In this document: piece by piece, positions 11,138 to 21,921 of the stretch
Layout: every line of letters starts with the position of its first letter
Numbering within the stretch: the first letter of the stretch is position 1
From: Sambucus nigra
Lineage: Eukaryota > Streptophyta > Magnoliopsida > Dipsacales > Adoxaceae
Reading direction: 5' to 3'
DNA: 64,000 bases
Assembly (NCBI GenBank): GCA_949130495.1
Contig: OX422218.1
Coordinates: 41,672,651-41,736,650 of the forward strand
Notes under the pieces: model-generated
The model's database searches: none
Seen by the model: the letters and a program-made list of their open reading frames with translations, nothing else
Told to the model about the DNA's origin: nothing
Position numbers and translations under genes: made by a program

Positions 11138-13284
11138 CGGAAACCGTTAGAAACCCCATCTACCCCCTTCTCTCCCTCCTCTGCTTTCTCCCTCCGCCTC
11201 TCCTCAATGGAACGAAACAACGTAAGTGCCTCCTTCTCATTCCCCTCATATGAGATACCAAGGAACTTACTAAAGCCATCCACCATGCTAGAGACCCACT
11301 CCTCTGAATCAACCTCGCATCTCCTTTCGTCCACCCTGCCTCCGGAAACCACCCCTACTGAGTCCCCAAGATCAACCCACAACCTAGGGGACGCGTCAAC
11401 CTGACTACTCAACACAACCTCCTCGCACGAAGACCCTCTAGCGGTGCCAGGCAAATCAAGCGCATAATCCTCCTGCTCTACCTCTCCTACACCTGCCTCC
11501 ACCAACGTGCAAAGCGTGCCACTACTCAGGTTAGGCACATCCTCGCAATAATTCTCGTTACTGGACACCCTAAGCTTACTTCTAACAATAACACCTTTCC
11601 CCTTACACTCCCCTCTATTTCTAAGATTTTTCCTATAAACCCCATTCTTAAGCACAATGCCCGAATTAAGGCATGGGCCCATCTTTTCAGTGCCGGGACC
11701 AATTTTTCCAGATTTACCAAGGGTAGGTAAAATGCTCTTGGGCTTCTTAGAAATTATAGTAGCACGGTTTTTTTTCACTGGTAAAAGCCCATTCCCCTCA
11801 AAAGCCACCGGATTAATTGGCCCACATAACTCATGGCAAGAATTAGGCAAGGAAGCTGCAACCTTATCAACACTATTATCACCAAAATGCACCCCTTCCA
11901 ACACGTGAGACACCTCAGGAAATGACCCCTGCAAACCAATCCCATCGCCCCCACATGGAGCAGCCAAACTGTCCTTAATAGTCACTTTATCTCCAAAGTC
12001 AAATCTGTCATCAGGCAAGGACAAGTCTGCTGCCCTACTAACTCCCTTACCCAAACCTCGTACCCTAGACTGACTACCAACCTCGCAGCTTTTCACCAAC
12101 TCCCCTGGACCAAACATTTCTGGCCTGAAAGACGCGGGTGTTTCTACCGGACGTTGCAGCAACCGAACCTTCCCATTAACCAGGTTGGGCGTATAATCCA
12201 GGGCATGAGCCTGCTTCACCTTAATCCCACCACTGCTACGACACTGGTCTGATAACCCAGCACGCAAGCTGGCCAGACCTTCATCAACCAAAGACGGAGG
12301 TTGGACCGGAATACGACCCAAGGCGCTACCACGATGCAAAGAGGCGTCAATCGAGCTAGACCCATCAGGAGGTCCACAACCCACTTCTACCTCCTCTATG
12401 CAACCAAAACCGTTATTTTCAGTTGAAAGACGACCCAACTGAGTAACACCAGGCGCTGTATGGACAGCATCCAAAATAATACACGATGAAGGAACGACAA
12501 CCGGCTTCACCTGACAACCCCCACCATGTGTAGCAGCATCTGACCGCGCAGGCATTGGAGAGTAAGCTCTTCCCCGCTCGGAGTCCGGAACAACATCCCC
12601 TCCAAATGAACAATAAGGTAGTGTTTCAGCGACTACTGGGAGTTTAAAAACCCACCCGCCAGCCTTAAGAGATATGGATTCTGGAAGCACCTTAAGCCCT
12701 TTAACCAACACCCTAGCCCACCTCAGCTCTTCCCCGGACATAGTATCTTCGTCAACTTTAATAAAACCCCCGCACTGGAGCCCAATGGCTTTAAACACTT
12801 CTTCTCCCCACAAGTGAAGTGGCAGCCCCACAACCCTAATCCAACGATTTTTAGGCCGACGACTATTCTTAGAAAAGCTCCCTAGGGGATGCCACTTATC
12901 CAAGAAAAGATTGACCCCAAACACAGACCAGCTCTTCAAATGCAAGATCCTATCAGCTTCTTTAACCGACGCAAAGACGAAACAAAATAACGATCCGTTC
13001 AGATATCTGACCTTAACATAACCAATTGGCCTCCAGTGAACGTTGACCCACGCCTTCATCCTATCTAGAGACGGCTGGTCGCAATCCGAACTCCCCACTC
13101 TACCAACCAAAGCTCTCTCAAAGAAGCGTACTCTGGACCTCCAAGATTCATCAATAATGGAAATGGCCTCCTTATCGCGAGAATCTGGTTGTACTACCAG
13201 AGGTGAGAAAGGCCAAGGTTCAACAGTAGCAGCTTGTAGATATGTCCTCCTTAGCACCATTGCTGATCTTGATCCTTGACTCAC
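11134..13284 (-). CDS. LINE A ORF1, DUF4283-type RNA-binding/gag-like protein
   Basis: An uninterrupted 716-codon frame. Residues about 10-215 match the DUF4283-type N-terminal domain of plant LINE ORF1 proteins, with landmarks RTYLQAATVEPWPF, NRWIRVVGLPLHLWGEEVF and GGFIKVDEDT. In this family the protein is thought to bind element RNA. The middle and C-terminal parts are low in conserved features and I see no CCHC zinc knuckle. The stop overlaps the ORF2 start in an ATGA (11,134-11,137), which fits coupled translation. The start may not be native: LINE B shows more N-terminal sequence, so this ATG could simply be the first one left after 5' truncation. Confidence 0.82.
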   Translation of the reverse strand: MSQGSRSAMVLRRTYLQAATVEPWPFSPLVVQPDSRDKEAISIIDESWRSRVRFFERALVGRVGSSDCDQPSLDRMKAWVNVHWRPIGYVKVRYLNGSLFCFVFASVKEADRILHLKSWSVFGVNLFLDKWHPLGSFSKNSRRPKNRWIRVVGLPLHLWGEEVFKAIGLQCGGFIKVDEDTMSGEELRWARVLVKGLKVLPESISLKAGGWVFKLPVVAETLPYCSFGGDVVPDSERGRAYSPMPARSDAATHGGGCQVKPVVVPSSCIILDAVHTAPGVTQLGRLSTENNGFGCIEEVEVGCGPPDGSSSIDASLHRGSALGRIPVQPPSLVDEGLASLRAGLSDQCRSSGGIKVKQAHALDYTPNLVNGKVRLLQRPVETPASFRPEMFGPGELVKSCEVGSQSRVRGLGKGVSRAADLSLPDDRFDFGDKVTIKDSLAAPCGGDGIGLQGSFPEVSHVLEGVHFGDNSVDKVAASLPNSCHELCGPINPVAFEGNGLLPVKKNRATIISKKPKSILPTLGKSGKIGPGTEKMGPCLNSGIVLKNGVYRKNLRNRGECKGKGVIVRSKLRVSSNENYCEDVPNLSSGTLCTLVEAGVGEVEQEDYALDLPGTARGSSCEEVVLSSQVDASPRLWVDLGDSVGVVSGGRVDERRCEVDSEEWVSSMVDGFSKFLGISYEGNEKEALTLFRSIEERRREKAEEGEKGVDGVSNGFR

Positions 13285-13314
13285 AAAACAAACTTGATTT
13301 CATTAACAGCGATT

Positions 13315-13328
13315 AACAAAACTTTAAT
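13315..13328. repeat. Target-site duplication of LINE A, right
   Basis: Exact repeat of 7,455-7,468. Confidence 0.85.
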
Positions 13329-15340
13329 ATTTAATAAATATTAGATCTGAAGCACAGAAACTTCCACGTTATAACCATGGAACTTGAACCGAAAATGAAT
13401 ACAACCGTGAAGCTTAGCCAAAATTAAATTTGCGATTGTAAAGCTTAAACCTAGCTCTAAATACTATATGATTTTGTGCGTTTTAACAAAAATAACTCTC
13501 AATAATAAGAATATACAAATTTACCTCTCCAGTTTTTCTCGAAAATATTATTACAATGTAAGATTAGTAAAGCAGTGAAAATATAATTTATTAAACTACT
13601 CTTGTACCTCTCTATTGAAAACATTATCTCCAAAATTATTCTTTCCTGTGTATCACCAAAATATAACCGTTACAAACAAAAATCATTTTTGGTGTTTCTT
13701 GCATCATAAACACTTGGAAAAGTCTATGTGTATCATTTTTTTTACAAAGTTTCCATTTGAAGTGTGTTAAAATGTTGTACCCAAACATATGTCCAATCAT
13801 TAAATGCACTTGAAACAGTGAATTTGACAAAAAAAAAAAAAAACTTGGTACGCATACCATTATTTTAAATACTAGTTGGAAACCCACGCGATGCCCGGTA
13901 TTGAATGCTAAAAAAACGAAGCAAATTGAAAAATTGAGAGTAGAATAAATAAAAGTGTAATAGAATAAGAATGTAGAGTATTAGCGATAGTTGAAACACG
14001 TGTAGAAATATTAACAAATCTTATAGAAGTGTTTACCAATCTCAACATCTAGAAAAAAAATTAACAAAATCAAATTACTGTGAAAAGTGACCATAAATCC
14101 TTAATTACAAACAAATTTTTTTATTATATGTGCATCAATATTCTTACAAATAAACTATTTATATTTTGTATGAATAAAAGTTAGGTTTTATTTATTTTTT
14201 AACAACATTTGTCAAATTCCTTCATATATGTGGTTAAATAGATTAATCTGTTTGAAATCTATAAAATAAAGTTATCATTTGTAGATACTAATAAGAAACC
14301 ATGATTTCAAAAACATCATGAAGAGGAGTTAGATTCCCCACCTCTGTCTGAGCAACAGTTCCCCTTCTGTTTCGTTCCCGTAAAAAATGATTTTCTTGAA
14401 AACCATTATTTCTTGTCATGTACCATATGTGCAGCTCAATAAGTTTTCCACTTGTGAGGTAGTTATGTTGAAAACTCTGTTTCTATCCACCTTTTATTAA
14501 GATTAATCATATGTACCTCGTAAGCAAGTCACTTGAATAAAGAATCGATTACAGTGATCCAGATTGAAACTCCAATTTCTAGTCCAATGAGTTTGACACA
14601 CCAAAATCCAAACATAACACAAAACTAAAAAAAACACCAACAAGTTTAATGATAAAATATTTCCTGTGTTGAGCCATAGAAGTGTATTGTCCCAAAAAGT
14701 GTCTGAAGATAAAAATCCCAAATAATTTTTTTTGTTAATTTTCTCTTCATCTATGGTAAAAACAACTAACAAACACTAACAAAACACGTGCATGTCAATA
14801 TCTTTAAAATTAACAATACAATGCAAATTTGGAAAGGAATAGTGGCAACCTTTATTTACTTATTTTTTTATATGCATTTTTGGGATTAATTAGCCACCCA
14901 AGTATGTTTGTCAAACCTTACATACAAAGTTATCATTACAAAATTGTCCCCATAAATTGAGGACAAAAAATAGTAACAAAAAAGATCAATCAAAATCACT
15001 AACAAAATGTAGCAGTAGACAAAAAAAAAAAGCAATAGCAGTACACACATAAATAATGAACAATGACAACAAATTATATTCAATTGATAATTGTTGGAGT
15101 AACTCAATATTTGGTGCAGTTATAAAGTCAATATTTGGTCCAGGTATAATTTTTATCCAAAACAACAAACAAATTATTTATACAAAATACCGAAAAAATA
15201 AATAGGAATATAGCATCCCAATACGCTGAGAAGTGTTGCAAAAATTTACAGAAATTTATCGTAATATAAAATTACCTAAAAAAAAGAAAGTATATATTTA
15301 ACATAAAATTATTGCATGAATTAATCACTCGTATGTGTAG
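13329..15340. other. AT-rich flank, copy 1
   Basis: No gene is seen. It aligns with 25,594-27,480 of copy 2 and is absent from copy 4. A possible Helitron terminus is listed separately. Short open frames such as those around 14,900-15,160 are AT-rich and unsupported. Confidence 0.6.
13871..13898 (-). other. Possible Helitron 3' terminus (hairpin then CTAG)
   Basis: On the minus strand a GC-rich near-palindrome (CCGGGCATCGCGTGGG) is followed by TTTCCAACTAG and then T. That resembles a Helitron 3' end: a hairpin about 10 bp before CTRR, inserted between A and T. The copy 2 version at 26,161-26,188 keeps a perfect CGCGC/GCGCG stem. No Rep/helicase gene is present and the 5' end was not found. 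Confidence 0.35.
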
Positions 15341-15342
<2 letters not shown>

Positions 15343-15381
<39 letters not shown>

Positions 15382-15397
15382 TATATATATATATATG
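15343..15397. repeat. (TG)n(TA)n compound microsatellite
   Basis: About 17 TG units followed by about 7 TA units. The same site is polymorphic between copies: 27,488-27,532 and 47,263-47,329. Confidence 0.9.
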
Positions 15398-15659
15398 CAT
15401 CCCAAAATTCTAGGGAGTGTCAATTTTTTTTTCTAAAATTGCCGTTTGATTTTCTCCTCTATGCGAACACACGAAATGAGATAAAAAGGTTACTGATGAA
15501 AAGATACATAACACCCATTTATCTAGAGCATCAAATACAATATCTCTTCTATATTCAAAAGTCTTACTATACAAGAACATATTCCATTCTTGGGAAATTA
15601 CATCTACGGGTAATAAAAATTATCAAGTGAGATTTAAAGCCCATTGTTTATCATTAGGG

Positions 15660-16860
15660 AAATTGAACGTGGGTGTCGAGGGAGAAGAAACTAGAACCGT
15701 GTCGATCAAGCCATCAAACATGACATTTATAATCAAATCTGCAAGATGTTTCATTTCCCAACCATTCAGAGAATAAAGTACTTTCCCGGGTTACTGAAAA
15801 TTTGAGATCAAACTAGAGAACCCTTCAGCAGAGACATTTCCCGAAGGACGCTTGAATCTCTGATATTTTGGCTCGGAAAAAGAGAGTGCGTCTGAATATT
15901 AAAATGCCGGTGTACAGGTGGAATGATTTTTTAAAGAATGAGATGAAGGACAAGAAGTTGGTCCAAATGAAGAAAAATAAACACAATAGGGAAAAAAAAT
16001 TAATATCCATAGGCTGAGCTCCAAATCTCATGAAGATTTGAATAATGAATGGTCGAGTAGGAAAAAGGAAGGTTCAGATGCTGGTAAACAACCAAATTGG
16101 GTCAACTTGTGCTTTCATACCCCATGGGACAAAGATAATAAATTCCCGCCGCACTTGGCCAAGACTTTGAAATCTATAGATGCCATTAGCAGTCAGTGTT
16201 TCGAGCCCTTATGATGACATCAAAAAAAATTCCTTGGCCTTGATCTTTGGAAATGACAGGGGGACAATAGGTGTCAGATCACATATGTCGAAAACAAAAT
16301 TAAAACAGACTGCATCTCTCATGGACAAGCAGTCTTCGATCAAGAATTGTATCTCGACCCAAGAGGAACATCATTCAAGGACCTAGTGGGATGTCCAGGA
16401 GATTTAAAGAAATATGGGACTCTTGACGGGTGAAATACGAAAACTTGTGTCTTATTTTACTCAAAAGTTTCAACCCCCATTTCCTCCTCAAGGTATTCCT
16501 TATCTTCATTCTCAAGGTTTCCCCTTTCCTCCCTCTGCAAGTTTCCCCTAACCCCCTCTGCAAGTTTCCCCTTTCCAAATGCCGCCTACTTCAATATACC
16601 CGCTTCTCTGTGCCTCCGTCTGTCAGAGGTCTTGGATCATCATCAACCACTCACGGTAACTATGGCGAGCATCTATATTTCAAGGACCTGGCCAATTATA
16701 GAATTTTTAGAGCGTGCACACTCATCTCCGTAGTTTTCAGAACTAAAGTACACGGTTGACCTTTACAGTAGGGTGAGGCTCAGGTGCTAGTTGATGAAAT
16801 ATACAATGGCTGTGAAGGTGTACATGTGTACGTTGACATCGAGAAAGGGAAATAATAGAG
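15660..16860 (+). pseudogene. Degenerate coding-like remnant, unidentified (copy 1)
   Basis: Frame-broken stretches look coding when read across frames on the plus strand: a segment with PNWVNLCFHTPWDKDNKFPP near 16,090-16,160, DQELYLDPRGTSFKDLVGCP near 16,335-16,400, and near 16,765-16,850 a block reading VLVDEIYNGCEGVHVYVDI in the sister copy. The same pieces recur at 47,580-48,805, each copy with stops and shifts. I do not recognise the protein. A plant transposon protein is my best guess because of its setting and degeneracy, but this is weak. Confidence 0.35.
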
Positions 16861-16907
16861 GAATTATTCAAATTCTTTTATCACTTGGTCAGTTTATCTG
16901 TTGGTCA

Positions 16908-17035
16908 AGTTTTAATAAAAAAAAAAATCTGAGTTGTAATATTTTTTTTTGTTTCAGTTGTAATATTTTTTTTTGTTTCAGTTGTAAGAATATTTTTTTG
17001 TTTCAGTCGTAATAATATTGTTTTTTTTTTTTTAT
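16908..17035 (+). repeat. T-rich tandem repeat, ~22-30 bp unit
   Basis: Four to five imperfect units of the form TTTTTTTGTTTCAGTTGTAA. The counterpart in copy 4 is at 48,868-48,965. Confidence 0.7.
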
Positions 17036-17449
17036 GTCGTAATGATATCACTTGGCAAGTTTGTTTAATTCAAGGTTAACTTGTGACATTTATGTAATCA
17101 TATTAATTCCGTGTATGCAACATGAGATTTGTTTTAACCTATTAACAAAGGACTGAAATTTGAAGATTATTAAATGCATTTATGACAACACAAAGAGTAG
17201 ATAGGGAAGACTAACCGAATAGAAAAAAATTATGTAAAATGCGTTCAAGAATTTGATAAACACGCTTATAAAAATCTTAAAAGTGACAAGATTGTGTGTT
17301 CATGTGCTCATTGTATTTACGAAAAACATAAGTTATTAGAAGATATTGAGTTGCATTTAATATAGTGGAGAATTTGTCAAGACTCTAAAATATTGACATT
17401 AAATATGTCAATATTTTATGTCGCAAGTGGGGAAGCTGCATTTAATATC

Positions 17450-18205
17450 GCAAGTGTCACGAGCATTTCACGTGATCAACGTAACTCGTAGCAACCGACC
17501 GCATAGTCGTGGGTCTTCCGCATTGAGAATAGGACCCGAATTTGAAAATAGGCACATTTAAGCTTGAAAACATTTCCTGGGTACGCCGAAACCCCAAAAC
17601 GACCCTGCTAGTTTTACGAACATCCCGCACCTAACTAACGTATCTTGTAGCAACTGATAGCATAGTCGCGAGATTCCCGATTTGAGAATAGGACACGGAT
17701 TGGAAAATAGGCAAACATAGGCCTGAAAATGTGTCGCAAGTTGGTCGAAACTTCAGGAGGCCCCCAAAAGGCCCCACAAGTGACGCAAATACCTCGCATA
17801 ATATCAACGTAACTCGTGGCAACCGACCGTGTAGACACCGCACTCCCGATTTGAGAATAGGACTCGAATTTGCAAATATGCGCAGTTAGGCTTGAAAATG
17901 TTGCGTGAGTGCACCGAAATCTCGATCAACTGCCAAACAGCCCCGCAGTGGCATGAACACCTTTCACGTGACCAACCTAACTCGTAACAACTGATCGCGT
18001 TAGTGCGAGACTCCCGGTTTGAAGATAGGACCCAAATTTGAAAATAGTCAACTTAGGCTTGAAAACGTGCCGCGAGTGGGTCGAAACCCCGAACATCCCC
18101 CAAAGGGCTCCACAAGTGGCGCGAGCACGTCGCACATGACAAAGTAACTCGTGGCAACTGACTGCATAGTCGTGGGACTCTTGGTTTGATAATCGGACTC
18201 TTGGT
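17450..18205. repeat. ~168-bp satellite array, copy 1 (about 4.5 units)
   Basis: The anchor ACTCGTAGCAACCGACCGCA and its variants recur at 17,484, 17,644, 17,813, 17,981 and 18,148, spaced 160, 169, 168 and 167 bp. Each unit also carries GATTTGAGAATAGGACCCGA and a region rich in CCCC. The array ends abruptly at about 18,205 against a truncated LTR element. A second array lies at 49,370-50,310. Confidence 0.85.
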
Positions 18206-19036
18206 TTGTGCTTGCAAAGTTACATTAACTTGCATTTTTTCCTTTACTCGATCTTTCTTCATGACAGTTTAAAGAAACAGTTTCAAACATCTTTTTTTTT
18301 GGTAAATAAATTTTACTACTTCTACATTAAAGACCTTCAGGTAAAGTTGTCGCCAAAATATTGCTCGACTTTTGTAGTAACAATTGACTCCCCCCCAAAA
18401 TAAACAATGCACCTTGGTTATTAGAGAAAAACATCAGTTTTAACTCAGAAACCCATCTTGACAAACAAAGTATCCTTCGCAACATTCACAGGCAACAGAA
18501 GGGACGAAAATGAAGCCATTCCACGAGTGTGTATTTAACCAACTGTCACAGTCCTTCATGTTTTGGTCGCACAAAGCTTCCAAATTGCTCCAAACAAGGG
18601 GCAGAAAATTATGTCATTCACACCAAATGAGTTTGTTCAATACTACTGTTGAAGTTTTATAAGATTATCGTACAATCAACACATAAGGGCATGGAACAAG
18701 TGTATAAAGAGACATCCATATTGTGTGACACCCTGAACAAAGAAATCTTCATGCACAATCAATTTGACCAGTTGTCTAGGACCTTGGAAATATTAATGGC
18801 TTCCTGAAAATTTCAGTGCTTGCCTTCAAATGAGAATGTCGTATTGTTCAAATGCACTCTCGTTCTTTTTTCTCGTGCAGTGGACTGGTTAGGAAAAGAA
18901 AATGAAAAATAAAAAGCAATCTCTTTCTTTAATTTTGTACCCAGCGGACGGTAGCAATGAAAGGGCGCTACCGCCGCCGAAAAAACGGAATACCAGGATC
19001 TGGGTTACTTGCGAGAGTTTAACCGCTCTGATACCA

Positions 19037-19308
19037 GGTGGAAATTATAAAAACAAATGAAGAGAATACTCAGGTATTTTATTATTCAACTTAGTTAAAC
19101 AATCGTACATCCATAGATATATATAGCATTTGGAATGCTCAGCTACCACGTATGAAATCAGATATAACAAAAACTAACTACAACCACTTCCTTGATATAT
19201 GGATAGAACTTGGATAGCAAAAGCTATCCGTTGTAACTGTGTGCTGAGAATGATGTGGAATGACTTGGTCATTGTTGACTGAGTAGGGGCTATTTTATTT
19301 CCTCAATA
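19037..19308 (-). repeat. Middle LTR, copy 2
   Basis: 272 bp, shared between the two tandem internal regions. Confidence 0.8.
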
Positions 19309-20588
19309 CTTCCCCTCAAGTGAATGTGGTATGCATGGCATACATTGATATTGAACCGTTGATTTCGAAATTATTGAGTTAATAGAGATTTGGTTATGAG
19401 TGCGATCGAATCGAGCGAGAAGATTTCCACTCGCACCAAAAATCTTGAGAATAAAACCAGTTGATTTCCACCACGGTAGACGTAAGGGCACGATACTCAA
19501 ATTGATAAAAAAAAATATTTAAGGTCTCTTAGACTATAATGAGTTTGATCAAAAATTGATTCACAGGCTTAATTTTCGGTTTTGGCTGGACCGTCCCCTG
19601 TAATGAGCCTCTTGGGCCAAAATAAGCTTGATCACAACGGATTCAGGGACTCTTCTCTTCTTGATCACGATCTCAATGGATTCAGAGGCTATTTGTTTTT
19701 TCTTTTTTTTTTTGCTTAAACACGATTGATTCAGAGGCTATTTGTATTGTTAAAAAAAATATGCTTGCAAAGTTACTTCAACTTGCATTTTTTCTTTTAC
19801 TCGATCTTTCTTCATGTCAGTTTAAATAAACAGTTTCAAACATCTTTTTTTTTTGGTAAATAAATTTTACTACTGCTACATTAAAGACCTTCAGGTAAAG
19901 TTGTCGCCAAAATATGCTCGACTTTTGTAGGAACAATTGACTCCCCCCAAAAATAAACAATGCACCTTGGTTATTAGAGAAAAACATCAGTTTTAACTCA
20001 GAAACCCATCTTGACAAACAAAGTATCCTTCGCAACATTCACAGGCAACAGAAGGGACGAAAGTGAAGCCATTCCAGGAATGTGTATTTACCCAACTGTC
20101 GGAGTCCTTCATGTTTTGGTCGCACAAAGCTTCCAAATTTCTCAAAACATGGGTAGAAAATTATTTCATTCACACCAAATGAGGTTGTTAAATACTACTA
20201 TTGAAGTTTTATCACATTATCGTACGATCAACACATAAGGGCATGGAACAAGTGTATAAGGAGACATCCATATTGTGTGACACCCTGAACAAAGAAATCT
20301 TCATGCAGACTCAATTTGACCAGTTGCCTAGGACCTTGGAAATATTAACGGCTTCCTGAAAACTTCTGTGCTTGCCTACAAATGAGAATGTCGTACAGTT
20401 CAAATGCACTCTCGTTCTTTTTTCTCGTGCAGTGGACTGGTTAGGAAAAGAAAATGAAAAATACAAAGCAATCTCTTTCTTTAATTTTGTACCCAGCGAA
20501 CGGTAGCAATGAAAGGGCGTTACCGCCGCCGAAAAAACGGAATACCAGGATCTGGGTTACTTGCGAGAGTTTAACCGCTCGGATACCA

Positions 20589-20860
20589 GGTGGAAATTAT
20601 AAAAACAAATGAAGAGAATAATCAGGTATTTTATTATTCAACTTAGTTAAACAATCGTACATCCATAGATATATATAGCATTTGGAATGCTCAGCTACCA
20701 CGTATGAAATCAGATATAACAAAAACTAACTACAACCACTTCCTTGATATATGGATAGAACTTGGACTGCAAAAGATATCCGTTGTAACTGTGTAATGAG
20801 AATGATGTGGACTGACTTGGTCATTGTTGACTGAGTAGGGGCTGTTCTATTTCCTCAATA
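20589..20860 (-). repeat. Right LTR (5' LTR), copy 2
   Basis: 272 bp, followed by AGTAT at 20,861-20,865, as in the sister copies. Confidence 0.8.
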
Positions 20861-20865
20861 AGTAT

Positions 20866-21393
20866 GTGGGGTTTTCCGACTTGGGAGATTACTCACTAAG
20901 ATATTCTTCTCAGTTATCTTGTTTCTAGAGAAAATCATTGAAATAATTGTGTTGTAAAATTTGAGATGGAGCCAAGAATGATATCAGTGGGTATGGTCAA
21001 AATAAATACTTATTTACTATTTTAATAGGAGCTATCCTAACATGAGTTTCCTAGCCCAATTTTTATAAGATTCATAATAAATATTTATTACTATTTTAAT
21101 ATTTTAACAAAATTAATCTCTGAGTGAGTAGGGCAAAAGAATGATATTAATCCATGTTTCCTCTGTCTAGCCCCATGAGTAATAAATGATACCGGCATAC
21201 ATAAAAGAGATAATTGAATGCAGGGACATCCAAACCACATAAATTTTTGGGGGGGTATTATTTTTTATGTGGATATTTTTTGCGGATATTATTTCTTGGG
21301 ACATCCAAACCACATAAACTTATGGGGGATATTTTATTTGTGGATCTGTCAATTTTTTATGGGGGATATTATTTTTGGGGGGATATTATTTCT
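20866..21393. other. AT-rich spacer, copy 2
   Basis: Counterpart of 1,506-2,036; no gene seen. Confidence 0.6.
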
Positions 21394-21921
21394 TATGTGG
21401 ATGAGCCGATGATTGAACTCATTCTGCACCAAAATTTTCTAACCATACGTTCACTACATGCGAACAACATTATTATTATATAAGAACAGCATTATTATAT
21501 AACAAAATTTTCTAACCCTACGTTCACTACATGCCATATATGTTTTTTAAGAAACGGGAACAACATTTTTAATCAACCATTTTGGCTATATAAGGTCCAC
21601 GAAGTCAAATGTTAATGTATCATAAGTTTTTTTATGTGTATATTATTTTTTTTGGGATATTATTTTTTATGTGGATGAGGTGATGATTGAACTAATTTTG
21701 CACCAAAATTTTCTAACCATACGTTCACTACATGCGAACAACATTATTATTATATAAGAACAACATTATTATATAACAAAATTTTATAACCATACGTTCA
21801 GTACATGCCATATATGTTTTTTAAGAAACCTGAACAACATTTTTAATCAACCCTTTTGGCTATATAAGGTCGAGGAAGTCAAATGTTAATGTATAATAAG
21901 TTTTTTTTTAACACCATAAAT
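21394..21921 (+). promoter_or_regulatory. Tandemly duplicated promoter, P450 copy 2
   Basis: Units begin at 21,394 and 21,668, again 274 bp apart. TATA cores CTATATAA lie at 21,586-21,593 and 21,860-21,867. The start codon is at 21,922. Confidence 0.6.

Larger units (their letters stand above)
7469..13314 (-). mobile_element. LINE A, L1-type non-LTR retrotransposon
   Basis: A 5.85-kb minus-strand LINE with a 14-bp target-site duplication. Its 3' end on the plus left edge reads CTTATCAAAAAA on the minus strand, a short A-rich tail like that of LINE B. It has two frames in plant L1 order: ORF1 with a DUF4283-type domain, then ORF2 with endonuclease, reverse transcriptase and a C-terminal zinc-binding RVT region. 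Only about 30 bp lie before the ORF1 start, whereas LINE B has about 150 extra codons upstream of the matching point, so LINE A is probably 5'-truncated. The sister site in copy 2 (25,580-25,593) is empty. Confidence 0.92.
18206..20860 (-). mobile_element. Small LTR element, copy 2: tandem internal-LTR-internal-LTR
   Basis: On the plus strand: a truncated internal region (18,206-19,036); an LTR (19,037-19,308); a polypurine tract complement CTTCCCCTCAAG; a full 1,280-bp internal region (19,309-20,588); and an LTR (20,589-20,860). It is followed by the same AGTAT flank as copies 1 and 3. The primer-site complement is intact at 19,025-19,036 and has one change at 20,577-20,588. Having two internal regions joined through one LTR is the expected product of unequal recombination between LTR elements. 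No gag, protease, integrase or reverse transcriptase is seen. Confidence 0.8.
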
